From positions 2,393,501 to 2,457,500 of the forward strand of contig CANJKZ010000820.1 of assembly GCA_947471745.1 (NCBI GenBank): a stretch of 64,000 nt of DNA, given 5' to 3'. This document shows, piece by piece, positions 47,471 through 59,020 of this stretch. The translations under genes were made by a program, and so were the position numbers. Position 1 is the stretch's first letter; each line of letters opens with the position of its first letter. The stretch comes from Closterium sp. Naga37s-1 (taxonomy: Eukaryota; Streptophyta; Zygnematophyceae; Desmidiales; Closteriaceae). The notes beneath the pieces are model-generated. The model saw only the letters and a list, made by a program, of their open reading frames with translations, was not told the DNA's origin and searched no databases.

Positions 47471-49630
47471 GCGAGCCGCCCCTGCAGAAGCCCGTCCCGT
47501 CCCCCCCCCCCCCCCCCCCCCTCCCCCCCCCGTGCTGCCCATTGCTCCCATTCCACCATGCGTTCCGCGGTGGTTGGGGTGTGGGGTGGCGAGCATGGGG
47601 GTGAGAGGTGTGGGTTCTCCCCTCCTCCTTTTTCGTCTCCCACTGCTGCAGCTGCCGCTGAGGGGGGTGGAGGTGTGGGAGTCGTGGGGAGGGGCACTAG
47701 GGGGGTGATGTGGGAGTGGAGCTAGGGGTGAAACTGGGGGTGTGTGTAGGGGGGTGTGGGACAGTTGGGGGAGGTTGAGTGGAGGCAGCCGTCGTGTCGT
47801 CCGCAGCGCCTGTATTCCGGGGCCCTTGTCGCCGGTAGCTCAGAGAGCCTGCTGCACCTGTTGCCCGTGGGTCCGTTGCTCCTGCCGCTCGTCGCAGCCG
47901 TAGAGCCTGTTACTCCTGTATTCCGGGGCCCTTGTCGCCGGTAGCTCAGAGAGCCTGCTGCATCAGTCACCCGTGGGTCCGTTGCTTCTGCTGCTCGTCG
48001 TAGCCGCAGAGCCAGTTACTCCAGTAGTCCGGGGCCCTTGCCTCGGTAGCCACTGTGTCAGCCGCCAATGTGTCAGCCGCTTCTGTTGCCCGTGTGTCTG
48101 CAGCTTCAGTCGTCGCCTCCCGTCTTCTCTCCTCTCACAGTCCCTCCTCCTCCTCACTTGCCCTCTGTGATAGCCTCTAGCTTTGCTGATAATTGTGAAC
48201 TATTGCACTGCCCCTTCATTGTGCTGATTTCACCCCACTTTGGCTATGGGGGTGTGTCAGAATATGTTGTTTGTGTAGCCTGCAGTGGGGTACTCAATAG
48301 TGAGTACAGCCCCTTAGGGTTTGCCATTTGTATCCTGCTGCTTGCTAGTTCAATCATTCCTTCTCAATTCTGTTCGTGCACACATTCCTAGCTCGTACTT
48401 GGCGCCTCCCTTCGTAGTCCTACTGTGGCCTAGGCTACTAAGCCTAGGCCGTACTCCTACTATCTTTGACAAGCGGAATTCGGGTGGCGATAGTTGGATC
48501 GGGATTTGCATCGATCCGTTGAATGTCCGAAGACCTTGCATATTTTGCAATAGTGGCGCCTTGGTTGTCGTCGCTCTTCACGGTTGTCTGTGTAGAAGGC
48601 GAGGCGCTCTCGGCGCGGCGCGGAGCTTGTCCTGCTCGAGTCCATGTCATGCTGTTCAGTTAGGAGGGCGGCGCATAGCGCGGCTTCAGAGATAATTCCT
48701 CGTTGTCGGAGTAGCGCTTTGTAGGGCTTCCACTCTGGCCCGAGTCCTTGGAGGACGATATTGACGAAGATCTCCTCCGAAATTGCGCTTCCATGCTTCG
48801 TGATCTGGTCACGAACGTTCCGACAGCGGTTAATATATGAATTTGCTTTCTCCCCGTGCCCCATCTTGGTCTCCATGAGTTGCTGCAGGAGCCTGCTGGC
48901 GGTGACCGAATCCTTCAGCTGATATACCTCAACGAGTTGCTTCCAAGCTTCCAGGGCTGGAGCGGCGCTCTCTTTGTAGGAGCGAATGCTGAGTTGTTCC
49001 GCAGGCGTCATATTACGTAGCAGCACACTGTACGCCATGAGGGACTCGCTGTAGTACAGAGCCCTGGCGTCGTCGGTGTCTTCCACTAGTTTTGAATAGG
49101 AGCCGTAAAAATAATGGTAGATCTGCGCTGTTAGTAGGAGGAGCTCAAGCTCGAAACTCCATGTGTAAAAGTCTTTGCCGTCAAACGCGGCAGTAGTCTT
49201 GATTTTTGAGATGCTTAGAAAGCGTGCTTGCGCAGAGTTGATAACTTCATCACTTGGACGGGGGGCAGTTGTTGTTGAATTCTAAGTGTCGAGGGAGAAG
49301 GCGTGCGCGGCGGTATCGCGGCTTTTCGTAGCCGGTAGTCCAGGTTGTGCTGGTTGGGAAGAGGTTCCCGCATCGCTTTTGCGCAGCTCTTGGAGGTCTT
49401 TCTCCATTGTTGATAGTCGCGAAAATAACTGCTCGAGTGCGGCAGTGCTGATCGTGGTTGTCGCCTCATTTGTCGCAGCCGGGTTGGTTTGTCCTTCGGC
49501 CGTAAGATTTGCTTGGCCTCCGGATCCTCCGACCTTCTTGGTCTTGAAGCGTGTGCCGCTCGCCAGATCTTGATTCGGCGAATTTTACGGAAGTGAAGTT
49601 GCGATGAATCCCTGAGTAGCTCTCAGACCA

Positions 49631-50144
49631 TGTCACAATCCCAAGTGGGACTTATAGAAGGATCGCTCAGGGTTGATCGCAGGGTAATGTTTGCAGCGGA
49701 AGTAGTCAACCCAGGTCAGAATGAATGTAAATGACTGAGATTGATAAAAGCATGCATACATCGAGTTTATATAGGAAATACAAAGGAATACGAAACCACC
49801 TAGACTAGCCATGTACTCTAAGGGGTGCATTCCCTTATTGCAGCGTAGTTCAAACCGTGCGGCGCGGAAACCCGTTTCAAACCTGTTCCCGCTCTTTTCA
49901 GTTCAAATGTTTCTGCCTGCATCGGTCTTCATCAGACGGTTACCAGCGTCGCTTCGACTCTTCTGACTCCTCGACTTCGTACTCGGTAGAGTCGGCACAT
50001 GGAGCATACATGAATGCCTTCTCATAAAGTTTCATATCGTAACAGTTCGGGCCGAAGTGTAGTCCGAACCTGAAACTGACGCGAAGTGCTCGGGACTGTA
50101 CGCCCTAGAAGCAGACTCGGTAATGAATAAATATATTCATTACA
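49631..50144 (-). repeat. 5' LTR of element F
   Basis: About 514 bp. The end next to the primer-binding site is clear. The outer end is placed at TGTAATGAATA because the partial copy at 13282-13377 stops at the same word. Confidence 0.65.
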
Positions 50145-50372
50145 ACATACAGTTCGGGATCGGTACACTACGCTATTGTGGAGTATACATTAGTTGATGT
50201 TACAATTTAGCATAACATTTACAGCTGCAACGGTAACTGTAACATGAATTCACTTTCGCATTGTAACCTGCGCATTCGGTAGTCGCTTGATCGCGGTTTG
50301 GGGAAGGAGGTGCAAACCTGTAGGCCCTGTTCGATAGGCTAACACTAACGCCCGCGGAATCATCGCGGTTGT

Positions 50373-50507
50373 TGTCAGAACATTATATAGCTTATGCTGT
50401 TGTGTAGGCTATAGTGGGGTATCCCATAGGGGGTACAACCCAATTAGGGTTTCCTATTTGTACTCACTTCATTTCATAGTTCATTCATTCTCGTTCTCAT
50501 TCTCACA
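50373..50507 (+). repeat. 5' LTR of element E
   Basis: 135 bp, TGTCAGAACATT to TTCTCACA, containing a stem-loop at 50419-50436 (GTATCCC-ATAG-GGGGTAC). Confidence 0.95.
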
Positions 50508-50594
50508 TGGAATCAGAGCAGGTCCCCTCCTAGGGACTGTTCCTTGGGCCCACCGAAGCGCGCCTCGAGTCGCGCCTGCCTTTTTTTTTTAGCG

Positions 50595-51430
50595 GCCCGT
50601 CGAGTCGCACCTAGCGGCCCGTCGCGCCGCCCTTACGGTCGCGTCGAGCCGCCCTAGCGGCTGCGGCGCGCCGCCCTTTTCCCGGCCCGTCGCCGCCCTT
50701 ACCCGCGGCTTTGCGCCGCTCTCACCGGCGGCTTCGCGCCGCCCCTACCTGCGGCTTCGCGCCGCCCAGGCCCGTCGCCGCCCTTCCCGTGGCTTCGCGC
50801 CGCCCCGGCCCGTCGCCGCCCTTACCTGCGGCTTCGCGCCGCCTACGGCCCGTCGCCGCCCTTTTCTGCGGCCCCGCCGCCTCTCTCGTTGCGGCCCCGC
50901 CGCCCGTCTTCGCGGCCCCGCCGCCATCTCTCGCTGCGGCCCCGCCGCCACTCACTGCGGCCCCGCCGCCCGTCTTCGCGGCCCCGCCGCCCTGCTCACG
51001 CGGCCCCGCCGCCCTGCTCACGCGGCCCCGCCGCCCACTGCTAAGCGGCCCCGCCGCCCCACTACAGCGGCCCCGCCGCCCTCACGTCGCGGCCCGCCCG
51101 CCACCCTACCTGCGGCCCGCCCGCCGCCCTACCTGCGGCCCGCCCGCCGCCCTACCTGCGGCCCTACCGCCGCCCTACCTGCGGGAGCCGCCTAGCAGCA
51201 GAACCGCCGGGAGCCGAGCCGCCCTGCCGCCGAGCCGCCCGGGAGCCGAGCCGCCCTGCCGCCGAGCCGCCCGGGAGCCGAGCCGCCCTGCCGCCGAGCC
51301 GCCCGGGAGCCGAGCCGCACTGCCGCCGAGCCGCCCAACAGCCGAGCCGCCCAGCAGCCGAGCCGCCCTGCCGCCGAGCCGCTGAGCAGCCGAGCCGCCC
51401 TACTGCCGACCCGCCCGACCTGCCCTGTCC
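50595..51430. repeat. GC-rich leader repeat of element E
   Basis: Units such as GCGGCCCCGCCGCC, CTACCTGCGGCCCGCCCGCC and GAGCCGCCCGGGAGCC in successive arrays between the primer-binding site and gag. Parts match the leader of D; the middle arrays are private to E. Confidence 0.9.
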
Positions 51431-52536
51431 GGTGAGCACAGCCCCACTGTCACTGCGTGCCCTTCCCCTACTGCTTGCACTGCTCGTCTGTCGTCGTCAT
51501 GGCTACCCCTAGTGTCCTCGCTTTTGATGCTGAGGGTCGAGCCATTGACTTTGAGGTCTGGGTCGACGACCTGCAGCTGTTCTTACAGTGCGATAGGGCG
51601 GACGGTCTTTCCCTCTTTGACCTCACCTCTGGCGCCTCTCCTGCCCCTGCTACTGATGCTGACCCCACTGTTCGCTCTCAGTGGGCCACCCGCGATGCTG
51701 CTGCACGTCTTGCTGTGCGTCGCCACCTGCCTACCACTGAGCGCGCGCACTTTAGTCAGTACAAGAGTGCTCAGACCTTGTACGACGCTGTAGTTGCGCG
51801 CTACTCTTCCCCTGCCACTGCTGCCCTGAGCCGCCTCATGCTACCGTACCTCTTTCCTGACCTTACTGCCTTTCCCACTGTCGCTGACCTCATTACGCAC
51901 CTCCGCACTAGTGACACTCGCTACCGCGCCGCCCTTCCTGCTGAGTTCTGCGCCAAGAACCCCCCCCCCATGTACATCACTCTCTATTACATAGTCACAC
52001 GCCTCCCTGACTCCCTTCGCGTAGTCAGGGACCACTACCTCTCGGTCTGTCCCACCACTCTCACTGTCGACCTCCTCGAGAAGTCCCTCCTGGCGGTGGA
52101 GAAGAGCATCGTCGCTGTAGGAGCCTCTCGTGGTGACCCTCGCACCCCCATCTTTGAGGGGTGTTCTCCTTCCCCCCTGCTGCCCTCTGTTGCCTCTGCT
52201 GCTGCTGCCGACCTGCTTGGTCTTGAGTCGGTCTGCGCGGCGTCTGCCCCTAGCGGGAGACGCCGCCCTGGCAGGGGCAAGGGGGGCAAGGGCGCGGGTG
52301 GAACTGGCGGGGGCGGTGGAGGAGGCGGTGGAGGCGGAGGAGGGAGTGGGGGTGGCGGTGGGAGTGGTGGCTGGGGCGGTGGTGGCGGTGGCAGCAGCGG
52401 AGGAGGAGGCGGTGGTGGCGGCAGCGGTGGGAGCGGAGGCAGCGGTGGTGGTGGAGGTGGAGGCAGCGGTGGCGGAGGGGGTGGAGCTGGTCGGGGTGGT
52501 GCCCCGCAGCGTAGCGGCCCTGGTGGTGGCCAGCGT

Positions 52537-52568
<32 letters not shown>

Positions 52569-54549
52569 TTCGCGGGACATCCCCCCGCCCCAGCAGCTCC
52601 GTGAGTGGTACACGCAGCGTCAGCGGGGTGGGGGTTTTGGTCCGTGCACCTACGTCCTTCGTTCCGGTGACCGAGCGGGTGAGCAGTGTGGGGGTGCGCA
52701 CCCCACTCAGCGCTGCTTTGCCCGCCTGACGGACGCTTGGCGTCAGCAGTTCCCCGAGGCCAGTGAGATTCCCCGTTGGGGAGAGCTGTCTAGGGCTGGC
52801 GTAGCTGTCTTTGATCTTGACTTTGATGCTATCCTTGCTGCCATGTATGCTGTGACTATTAGTGAGGAGGGTGACTGTTACCAGTGTTTCCCGCCCGACC
52901 CGGGCATTGGTACTGCTGCGCCAGGTACTTCTGCGGCTGCTGCTCTAGGTGCCAGTGCGTCTGCACTCTCAGGTACTGGTGAGGCTGCGCTCTCAGGTAC
53001 TGCGTCGGCTTCGGCCTCCCTCACCTTCACACTTGACTCAGGGGCTTCTCGCTCCTTCTTTCGAGACCGCACCACACTCACGCCGCTTGGCCGGCCGGTT
53101 GCAGTCTCCCTGGCTGACCCCTCTGGGGGTCCTGTCCTCTCTCACTTCTCCACTGTCCTCCCGTGTCCGGCTGCCCCCTCGGGCACCTTGTCTGGTCTGT
53201 ACCTCCCCTCGTTCTCGACGAACTTGGTGAGTGGTGCTGACCTGCAGGATGCGGGGGTTCACCAGTTTACTCCTGCGAGTCAGCGGGTGACCCACTGCTC
53301 GGATGCTCGCACAGGCCGACACCTGGCCACGTTCTCGCGTCGGCCAGGGTCGAGTCTCTACACACTTACCACTGCGTCTCCTCCTGTCCCTGCGTCTGGC
53401 CAGGTAGCTGCGTCGGGTCAGGTGTTTGCTGCTGCGTCCAGGTCTGGTCCTGAGTCTGCCCCCTGCTCGTGTCGCCGCCTGTCTCACGAGACTCTCCTGT
53501 GGCACCACCGTCTTGGCCACCCCTCCTTGCTTCGTCTTCGGGGCATGGCTTCCCGTGTCCTTGTCTCTGGTCTTCCCCGGTCTCTCCCTCCCCTTCCTTC
53601 GGGACCCGGACCTTCTTGTGTCCCCTGTGTCGAGGGGCGGCTCCGGGCTGCCCCTCACTCCTCCCAGTTTCCCCCGACAGAGGCTCCTCTGCAGACGCTT
53701 CACATGGACGTGTGGGGCCCCGCCCGCGTCCGTGGGCAGGGTCACGAGCGCTACTTCCTGCTGGTGGTTGACGACTACTCGCGTTACACCACAGTCTTCC
53801 CCTTGCGCAGCAAGGGTGATGTCACTGAGGTGTTGATCGACTGGATCCGCGCAGCTCGTCTCCAGCTCAGGAGGAGCTTCGGCTCGGACTTTCCTGTTCT
53901 GCGTCTGCACTCTGACCGAGGTGGAGAGTTCTCCTCTGGCCTTCTGCGAGCCTACTGTCGTGCACGAGGCATCCGCCAGACCTTTACGCTTCCGGACTCT
54001 CCACAGCAAAATGGGATTGCTGAGCGCCGCATTGGCATGGTCATGGACGTCGCTCGTACGTCCATGATGCATGCGGCTGCCCCCCATTTTCTGTGGCCGT
54101 TTGCGGTTCGGTACGCGGCGCATCAGATCAACCTTCACCCCAGGGTCTCCCGGCCGGAGACCTCCCCAGCTCTGCTGTGGACGGGGAAGGTCGGCGATGC
54201 GTCTGCGTTCCGTGTCTGGGGATCTCGGGCGTTTGTCCGCGACTTGTCTGCGGACAAGCTGTCCCCTCGTGCTGCTCCCTGTGTCTTCCTCGGCTTCCCC
54301 CCTGACGCTCCAGGGTGGCAGTTCTACCACCCCTCCTCTCGTCGTGTTCTGTCCTCCCAGGACGTCACGTTCGACGAGTCAGTCCCCTTCTACCGCCTCT
54401 TCCCCTACCGCACTCCTTCCCTCCCCCCGCCACCGCACTTCCTTGTGCCAGGTCCCCCCCCGGTAGACCCCCTTCCCCCTCAGGGTCCTGCCCCTTCAGG
54501 TGTGTCTCAGGTAGACGCAGTCGAGCCGGTCGAGGTTGCTGGTGACTCT

Positions 54550-54810
54550 GGTCCTGCTGCGGGTGCTGAGCCTGGGGGTGCTGAGTCTGGGGGTGCTGAG
54601 CCTGGGGGTACTGCGACTGGGGGTGCTGAGCCTGGGGGTGCAGAGTCTGGGAGTGCTGAGCCTGGGGGTGCTGCGACTGGGGGTGCTGAGCCTGGGGGTG
54701 CGGAGTCTGGGGGTGCTGAGCCGTGGGGTACTGCTACTGGGGGTGCTGAGCCAGGGGGTGCTGCGTCTGGAGGTGCTGAGCCTGGAGCTGCGGAGCCTGC
54801 GGCCACTGGA
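54550..54810 (+). repeat. 15-bp minisatellite in element E
   Basis: About 17 units of GCTGAGCCTGGGGGT or GCGACTGGGGGT variants, encoding Gly-Ala-Glu-Pro-Gly-like strings between integrase and reverse transcriptase. Confidence 0.85.
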
Positions 54811-57634
54811 CCTCCCCTTGCTGCGTCTGGCGGTGCGGGACCTGGCGGTTCTCCGGGTGCTTCGCCTCGGCGGGAGCCCCTCTCTCCACAGGAGCTGCGC
54901 GAGTGGTTTGCCCGGCGCTGGAGGCGTGCTGCTGGAGCTGGAGGTTCTTCGGCTACTGAGGGTGCTGGTGCCGCGGGTCCCAGAGGTGCTGGAGCTGGAG
55001 CTGCTGAGGGCGTTGGCGCTGAGGCTACTGCTGTCGGTCCTGGAGGCGGTCCTGCTGGGGGTGCTACTGGTGCTGCTGGAGGTCCTGGAGCTGGAGGTGC
55101 TGCTGGCGCTGGTGCTCCCGCTGGGGGTACTGGTGCTGTCCCTGCTGTGTCTGGAGTCGCCGCGCGGCCTAGACCGTACTTCGTTCCGCTCCTTCAGCAG
55201 GTTCTTGGTCTCCCGCCTTCTACTGGTCCTCCTCCTCCCTTAGAGTGTCCACAGCCTGTCCTGTCACAGTTACAGTTACAGCCGGCCTCCCCACTGCCCG
55301 CTCCTTCTCCCTACACTGGTCCTACTGGAGGTCTTGCTGAGCGTCGTGAGCCTGCGTCTCGCCCTGCGTCGCCTGTCCGTGCTGCTCGCACTAGTGGTCG
55401 TGGTTCGCGTCAGCGTCCTCCTCCTGTCCCTGGCACGCACCGGATGTCTCTGCGTCCGTCCACTGCTCCTCTGCGTGCCCCTTTGCCTTCTCCTCCTGAG
55501 TCCTCTCTTCCTGCTCTTCCTGACCCGGAGTCGGACTCTCTTCGTGCTGCCAGTCCTGCTGTCACACGTCTCCTTGCTACTGTCGTCACTGACCCCTCTT
55601 TTGAGTCCACTGCTGCGTCTGCACTTGTTGCTGAGCTCGTCGACTTTGCTGCTCGCTGTCGTCTAGACTACGCTGCCGGTCTTGTTGCTGAGTCTGCGTC
55701 TGTCTGTCCTCCGTCCGTCGGGGGTGAGTGTGCTCTTGGCACGGACGTCCTTGAGGACAGGCAGGAGGAGTTCCGGTGTCTGGCTGCTGCTTCACCTCAT
55801 CTCGCGTCCGTACTACTTGCCCCTGAGGGAGACCCGGATGCACTAGACATCCCGACTCCGCGCTCTTACGCGGAGGCCGTAGAGGGTCCCTACTCCTCTC
55901 AGTGGCAGGTAGCTATGGATGCAGAGATGGCGTCCTGGAAGTCCACAGGCACCTACGTTGACGCGGTTCCCCCTCCTGGGGCGAACATCGTCAGTGGCAT
56001 GTGGATCTTCAGGGTGAAGCGGCCGCCGGGCTCTCCACCTGTCTTCAAGGCGCGGTACGTCGCTCGTGGCTTCAGTCAGCGGCAGGGAGTTGACTACTTT
56101 CAGACCTTCTCTCCCACCCCGAAGATGACCACTCTTCGGGTTCTGCTGCACATAGCCGCTCAGCGCGACTACGAGCTCCACTCTCTTGACTTCAGCACTG
56201 CTTTCTTGCAGGGTAGCCTGCACGAGGAGATCTGGCTGCGCCGTCCACCTGGCTTCACTGGGACTTTCCCTACTGGCACCCAGTGGAGCCTCCGACGGCC
56301 AGTCTACGGTCTCCGCCAGGCACCGCGTGAGTGGCACGACACACTGAGGACTACGCTTGCGGCTCTTGGGTTTACTCCCTCTACTGCTGACCCGTCGTTG
56401 TTTCTGCGCACCGACACTTCTTTGCCGCCGTTCTACGTCCTCGTGTACGTCGACGACTTGGTCTTTGCCACAGCTGACACTGCTGGACTAGCCTACGTGA
56501 AGTCCGAGCTGCAGAAGAGACACACGTGCACAGACCTGGGTGAACTGCGCAGCTACCTTGGCTTGCAGATCACTCGGGACAGAGCACGCCGCACCATAAC
56601 CTTGACTCAGTCACACATGGTGCAGCAGGTCCTTCAGCGCTTCGGCTTCACGTACTCCTCGCCTCAGGCCACTCCTCTGTCTACTCGCCACTCGCTCTCA
56701 GCTCTGCCTTCGGATGAGTCCGTAGAGTCGAGTGGCCCGTACCCAGAGCTTGTTGGCTGCCTCATGTACCTGATGACCTGCACACGACCTGACCTTGCAT
56801 ACCCTCTTAGCATTCTTGCACGCTATGTTGCTCCTGGGAGACACCGACCAGAGCACATGGCTGCAGCTAAGAGGGTGTTGCGCTACTTGTGCAGTACGTC
56901 GGGCATGGGGCTAGTGCTTGGAGGGCGGAGTCCAGTGGTCCTCACTGGGCACGCGGACGCTTCTTGGGCAGACGACCAGGCTACACAGCGGTCGTCGCAG
57001 GGTTACACCTTCAGTCTTGGTTCCGGCTCTGTCTCGTGGCGGGCTACTCGCTCGTCCTCTGTTCTCAGCTCCAGTTGTGAGGCTGAGATCTACGCCGGGG
57101 CCATGGCTGCACAGGAGCTTCGCTGGCTCACCTACCTGCTGACTGACCTTGGAGAGCCGCCTCGTTCTCCTCCAGTGCTGTACGTAGACAACAAGGCCAT
57201 GCTGGCCTTGTGTCGAGAGCAGCGCTTGGAGCACAGAACGAAGCACATTGCTCTCCGTTACTTTCTTGCTCGTGAGCTGCAGCAGCGTGGTCAGTTGCGA
57301 CTTGCTTACGTGGCCTCTGAGGCCAACACTGCTGATGTGTTCACCAAGGCACTTGCACCTTGTGACCATCAGCGCTTCTGCACCCAGCTGGGTCTTGTAC
57401 CTGTCTTGCCTCACTTGCTCTCTTCTTGACCTTGCTTGTACTGTTACATATATATACCTGCTCTTGCTTGTCTAGGTCTATATATACATGTGTACTCCTG
57501 CATGTGAACTGGCCTTGTGGCCTTGTCGTTGTGCTCGGACTGTGTGGTGACTTTGTGATCCACCCTGAGCTTGCTCTGCTTTGCTTGACTGGTCTTGTGA
57601 CCCCTTGTTCTCCCCCACTTTGCCTATGGGGGTG

Positions 57635-57769
57635 TGTCAGAACATTATATAGCTTATGCTGTTGTGTAGGCTATAGTGGGGTATCCCATAGGGGGTACAA
57701 CCCAATTAGGGTTTCCTATTTGTACTCACTTCATTTCATAGTTCATTCATTCTCGTTCTCATTCTCACA
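57635..57769 (+). repeat. 3' LTR of element E
   Basis: 135 bp reading identical to the left LTR and followed by the second GTTGT. Confidence 0.95.
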
Positions 57770-58331
57770 GTTGTTTCGACTTAGGGTTTTTTTCCACGGT
57801 CAGCCCGTAATTTGGTGTCACGGGGCTTTAACGCTTTGGATCCTGAAGGGTTAGTGTTAGCCTGTCGAACGCTCGCTACTTTAACCCTTCAAAAACACCC
57901 CCCCCGAAATCTCCAAGTCCCTTCTCACACGCACAGAGGTTAGCCTAGCTCCAGCCCAGCCCTCGCACCCCCAAAATGGAGGTTGGCGAAGAGATAGGCT
58001 AGGGTTCCATATGAGAGGGGATACCCACCCCATACCCCACGAAAGTTTTCGCAGCAGGGCCCATGCTCCAACCTCACCCATCGCTGCCCTGAAAAAGTCC
58101 CCCTCCTCCTTCAACAAAACCAGCCACCAGTGCCTTTGCAACTCTTGACGCGTGAGGGATGTGTGGGTTTTTTTTTACCCCTGATTTACCCAGGTTCACG
58201 TGGGGAGCGGTATAAATATTTGGACCCTGCCCACGATGATGATGGTGGAAGGAGGGGTTGCAACATCGCCGAGACGACCCCCTCCTTCCGATCTCGGGAT
58301 GGGCTGCTTCCGATCTCGAGGGGGGGAGGTT

Positions 58332-58904
58332 AGGACGTGGTGCAGATCGGGGCGATCTGAGGCTGATTGCCTCGATCTACGCAATCCCCAATTTCCGAGA
58401 AGGTCTCGGGGGTGCTTTTGGGCAATCGGGGGCAATCTGTCCATTGCAATCGAGATCGTGATCGATTGCCTCAATCTGATGAAATCGATTGCGACCGATT
58501 GCAATCGATCGATTGGGTAAGTTGGCGACTGCGCGGGATCAGTAACCACCTAAACTTATTTTCTTTTTTTGCTCGCTGCTACAGAACGTCTCGCGACATT
58601 CGAAATTTCCTGACTGAATCTCTGGACCAAACATCACAATTGGCGACGTAATGGGCTACCTTGTAATTGCGCGAAACGGACGGTCGCTTCATTTCGCCAA
58701 CTTTGTGCTGGAATGGGACGTACAACTCGCCTGGAAGGCGCGGCTGAGGTTCCGCTCTGTCTCGAAGAAAAACATCGGTCAGATTGCGCGGCGCGGGAGG
58801 CGATCGATGATTGCGTCAGATCGGGGCAATCACACCCAGTCGATTGCGTTCTGATCCAATCGACCACCGATTGCGTAAGACCGGTGCGATCTGCACCACG
58901 TCCT
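58332..58904. repeat. 18-bp inverted repeat enclosing AATCGAT-rich DNA
   Basis: AGGACGTGGTGCAGATCG at 58332-58349 is repeated inverted at 58887-58904. The enclosed ~540 bp is dense in GATTGC, CAATCGAT and CGATCTG words, several inverted. It may be a small element inside the TIR element 50323-58989. Confidence 0.7.
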
Positions 58905-59020
58905 TAGCCCTTCAAAAATTTCTCCGAACCCTCCAAACGCTAGCCTAACACTAGCCCTGCAAGGAGGTGGCTGCCTATCGAACAGGGCCGTAGTCCTTAC
59001 CCTCGACTGGAATTCTGGGC

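Larger units (their letters stand above)
46573..48471 (+). mobile_element. Non-autonomous short-LTR element J nested in F
   Basis: Plus-strand element inserted between the gag and protease parts of F. Its right LTR is 48255-48471 (TGTCAGAATATG to ATCTTTGACA), preceded by TTTGGCTATGGGGGTG. The interior resembles element I (GCTTCCGCTGC start, similar 3' third) and lacks gag and pol. It is dominated by GC-rich arrays: a ~46-bp unit built on CGTCGCCCGTCGAGGCGACC (about 46700-47110), C homopolymers and a 31-bp unit. A left LTR is not seen. Long open frames through it are repeat artefacts. Confidence 0.75.
43273..50144 (-). mobile_element. Ty1/copia element F, third family (broken)
   Basis: Minus-strand copia element of a different family. 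Its 5' LTR is about 49631-50144 (minus strand TGTAATGAATA to GATTGTGACA), followed by the primer-binding-like TGGTCTGAGAGC. Parts in order are a gag (about 49570-48472, with a zinc knuckle CKICKVFGHSTDRC), the nested element J, a protease segment (around WYLDSYCGQHM, about 46500), an unusually long charged segment (about 45840-44960), GAG-pre-integrase (NLWHQRLGHPS, about 44890), a post-integrase segment, and a reverse transcriptase with YVDD (about 44240-43300). An integrase core is not seen. The element stops where D begins and no second LTR is found. It carries several breaks. Confidence 0.8.
50373..57769 (+). mobile_element. Ty1/copia element E, looks whole
   Basis: Complete-looking short-LTR copia element of 7397 bp. 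Its 135-bp LTRs at 50373-50507 and 57635-57769 read as identical, and the target duplication is GTTGT (50368-50372 and 57770-57774), so it inserted very recently. The primer-binding-like site is TGGAATCAGAGC at 50508. One open gag-pol frame, most likely from the ATG at 51499 (MATPSVLAFD) to 57429, carries gag, a glycine-rich tract, a Cys/His motif, protease (LDSGAS), GAG-pre-integrase (HHRLGHPS), integrase, the 15-bp repeat spacer, reverse transcriptase (YVDD) and RNase H. The pre-LTR motif TATGGGGGTG is at 57625. It lies inside the TIR element 50323-58989. Confidence 0.95.
50323..58989. mobile_element. Harbinger-like TIR element split by copia E
   Basis: A perfect 17-bp inverted repeat GGCCCTGTTCGATAGGC (50323-50339) and its complement (58973-58989) is flanked on both sides by GTA (50320-50322 and 58990-58992). 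The 3-bp duplication and the GGCCCTGTT-type end suit the PIF/Harbinger (Tourist-like) group, although TWA is the usual target. Without element E the unit is about 1.26 kb and has no transposase. A subterminal word CTAACACTA occurs near both ends and again, inverted, at 57852-57872. The interior includes another inverted repeat (58332-58349 and 58887-58904). Confidence 0.6.

Noticed and set aside
46498-47725. Long proline- and arginine-rich open frames on both strands
   Set aside because: They follow the GC-rich 46-bp and 31-bp tandem repeats of element J, where any frame stays open; no domain is present.
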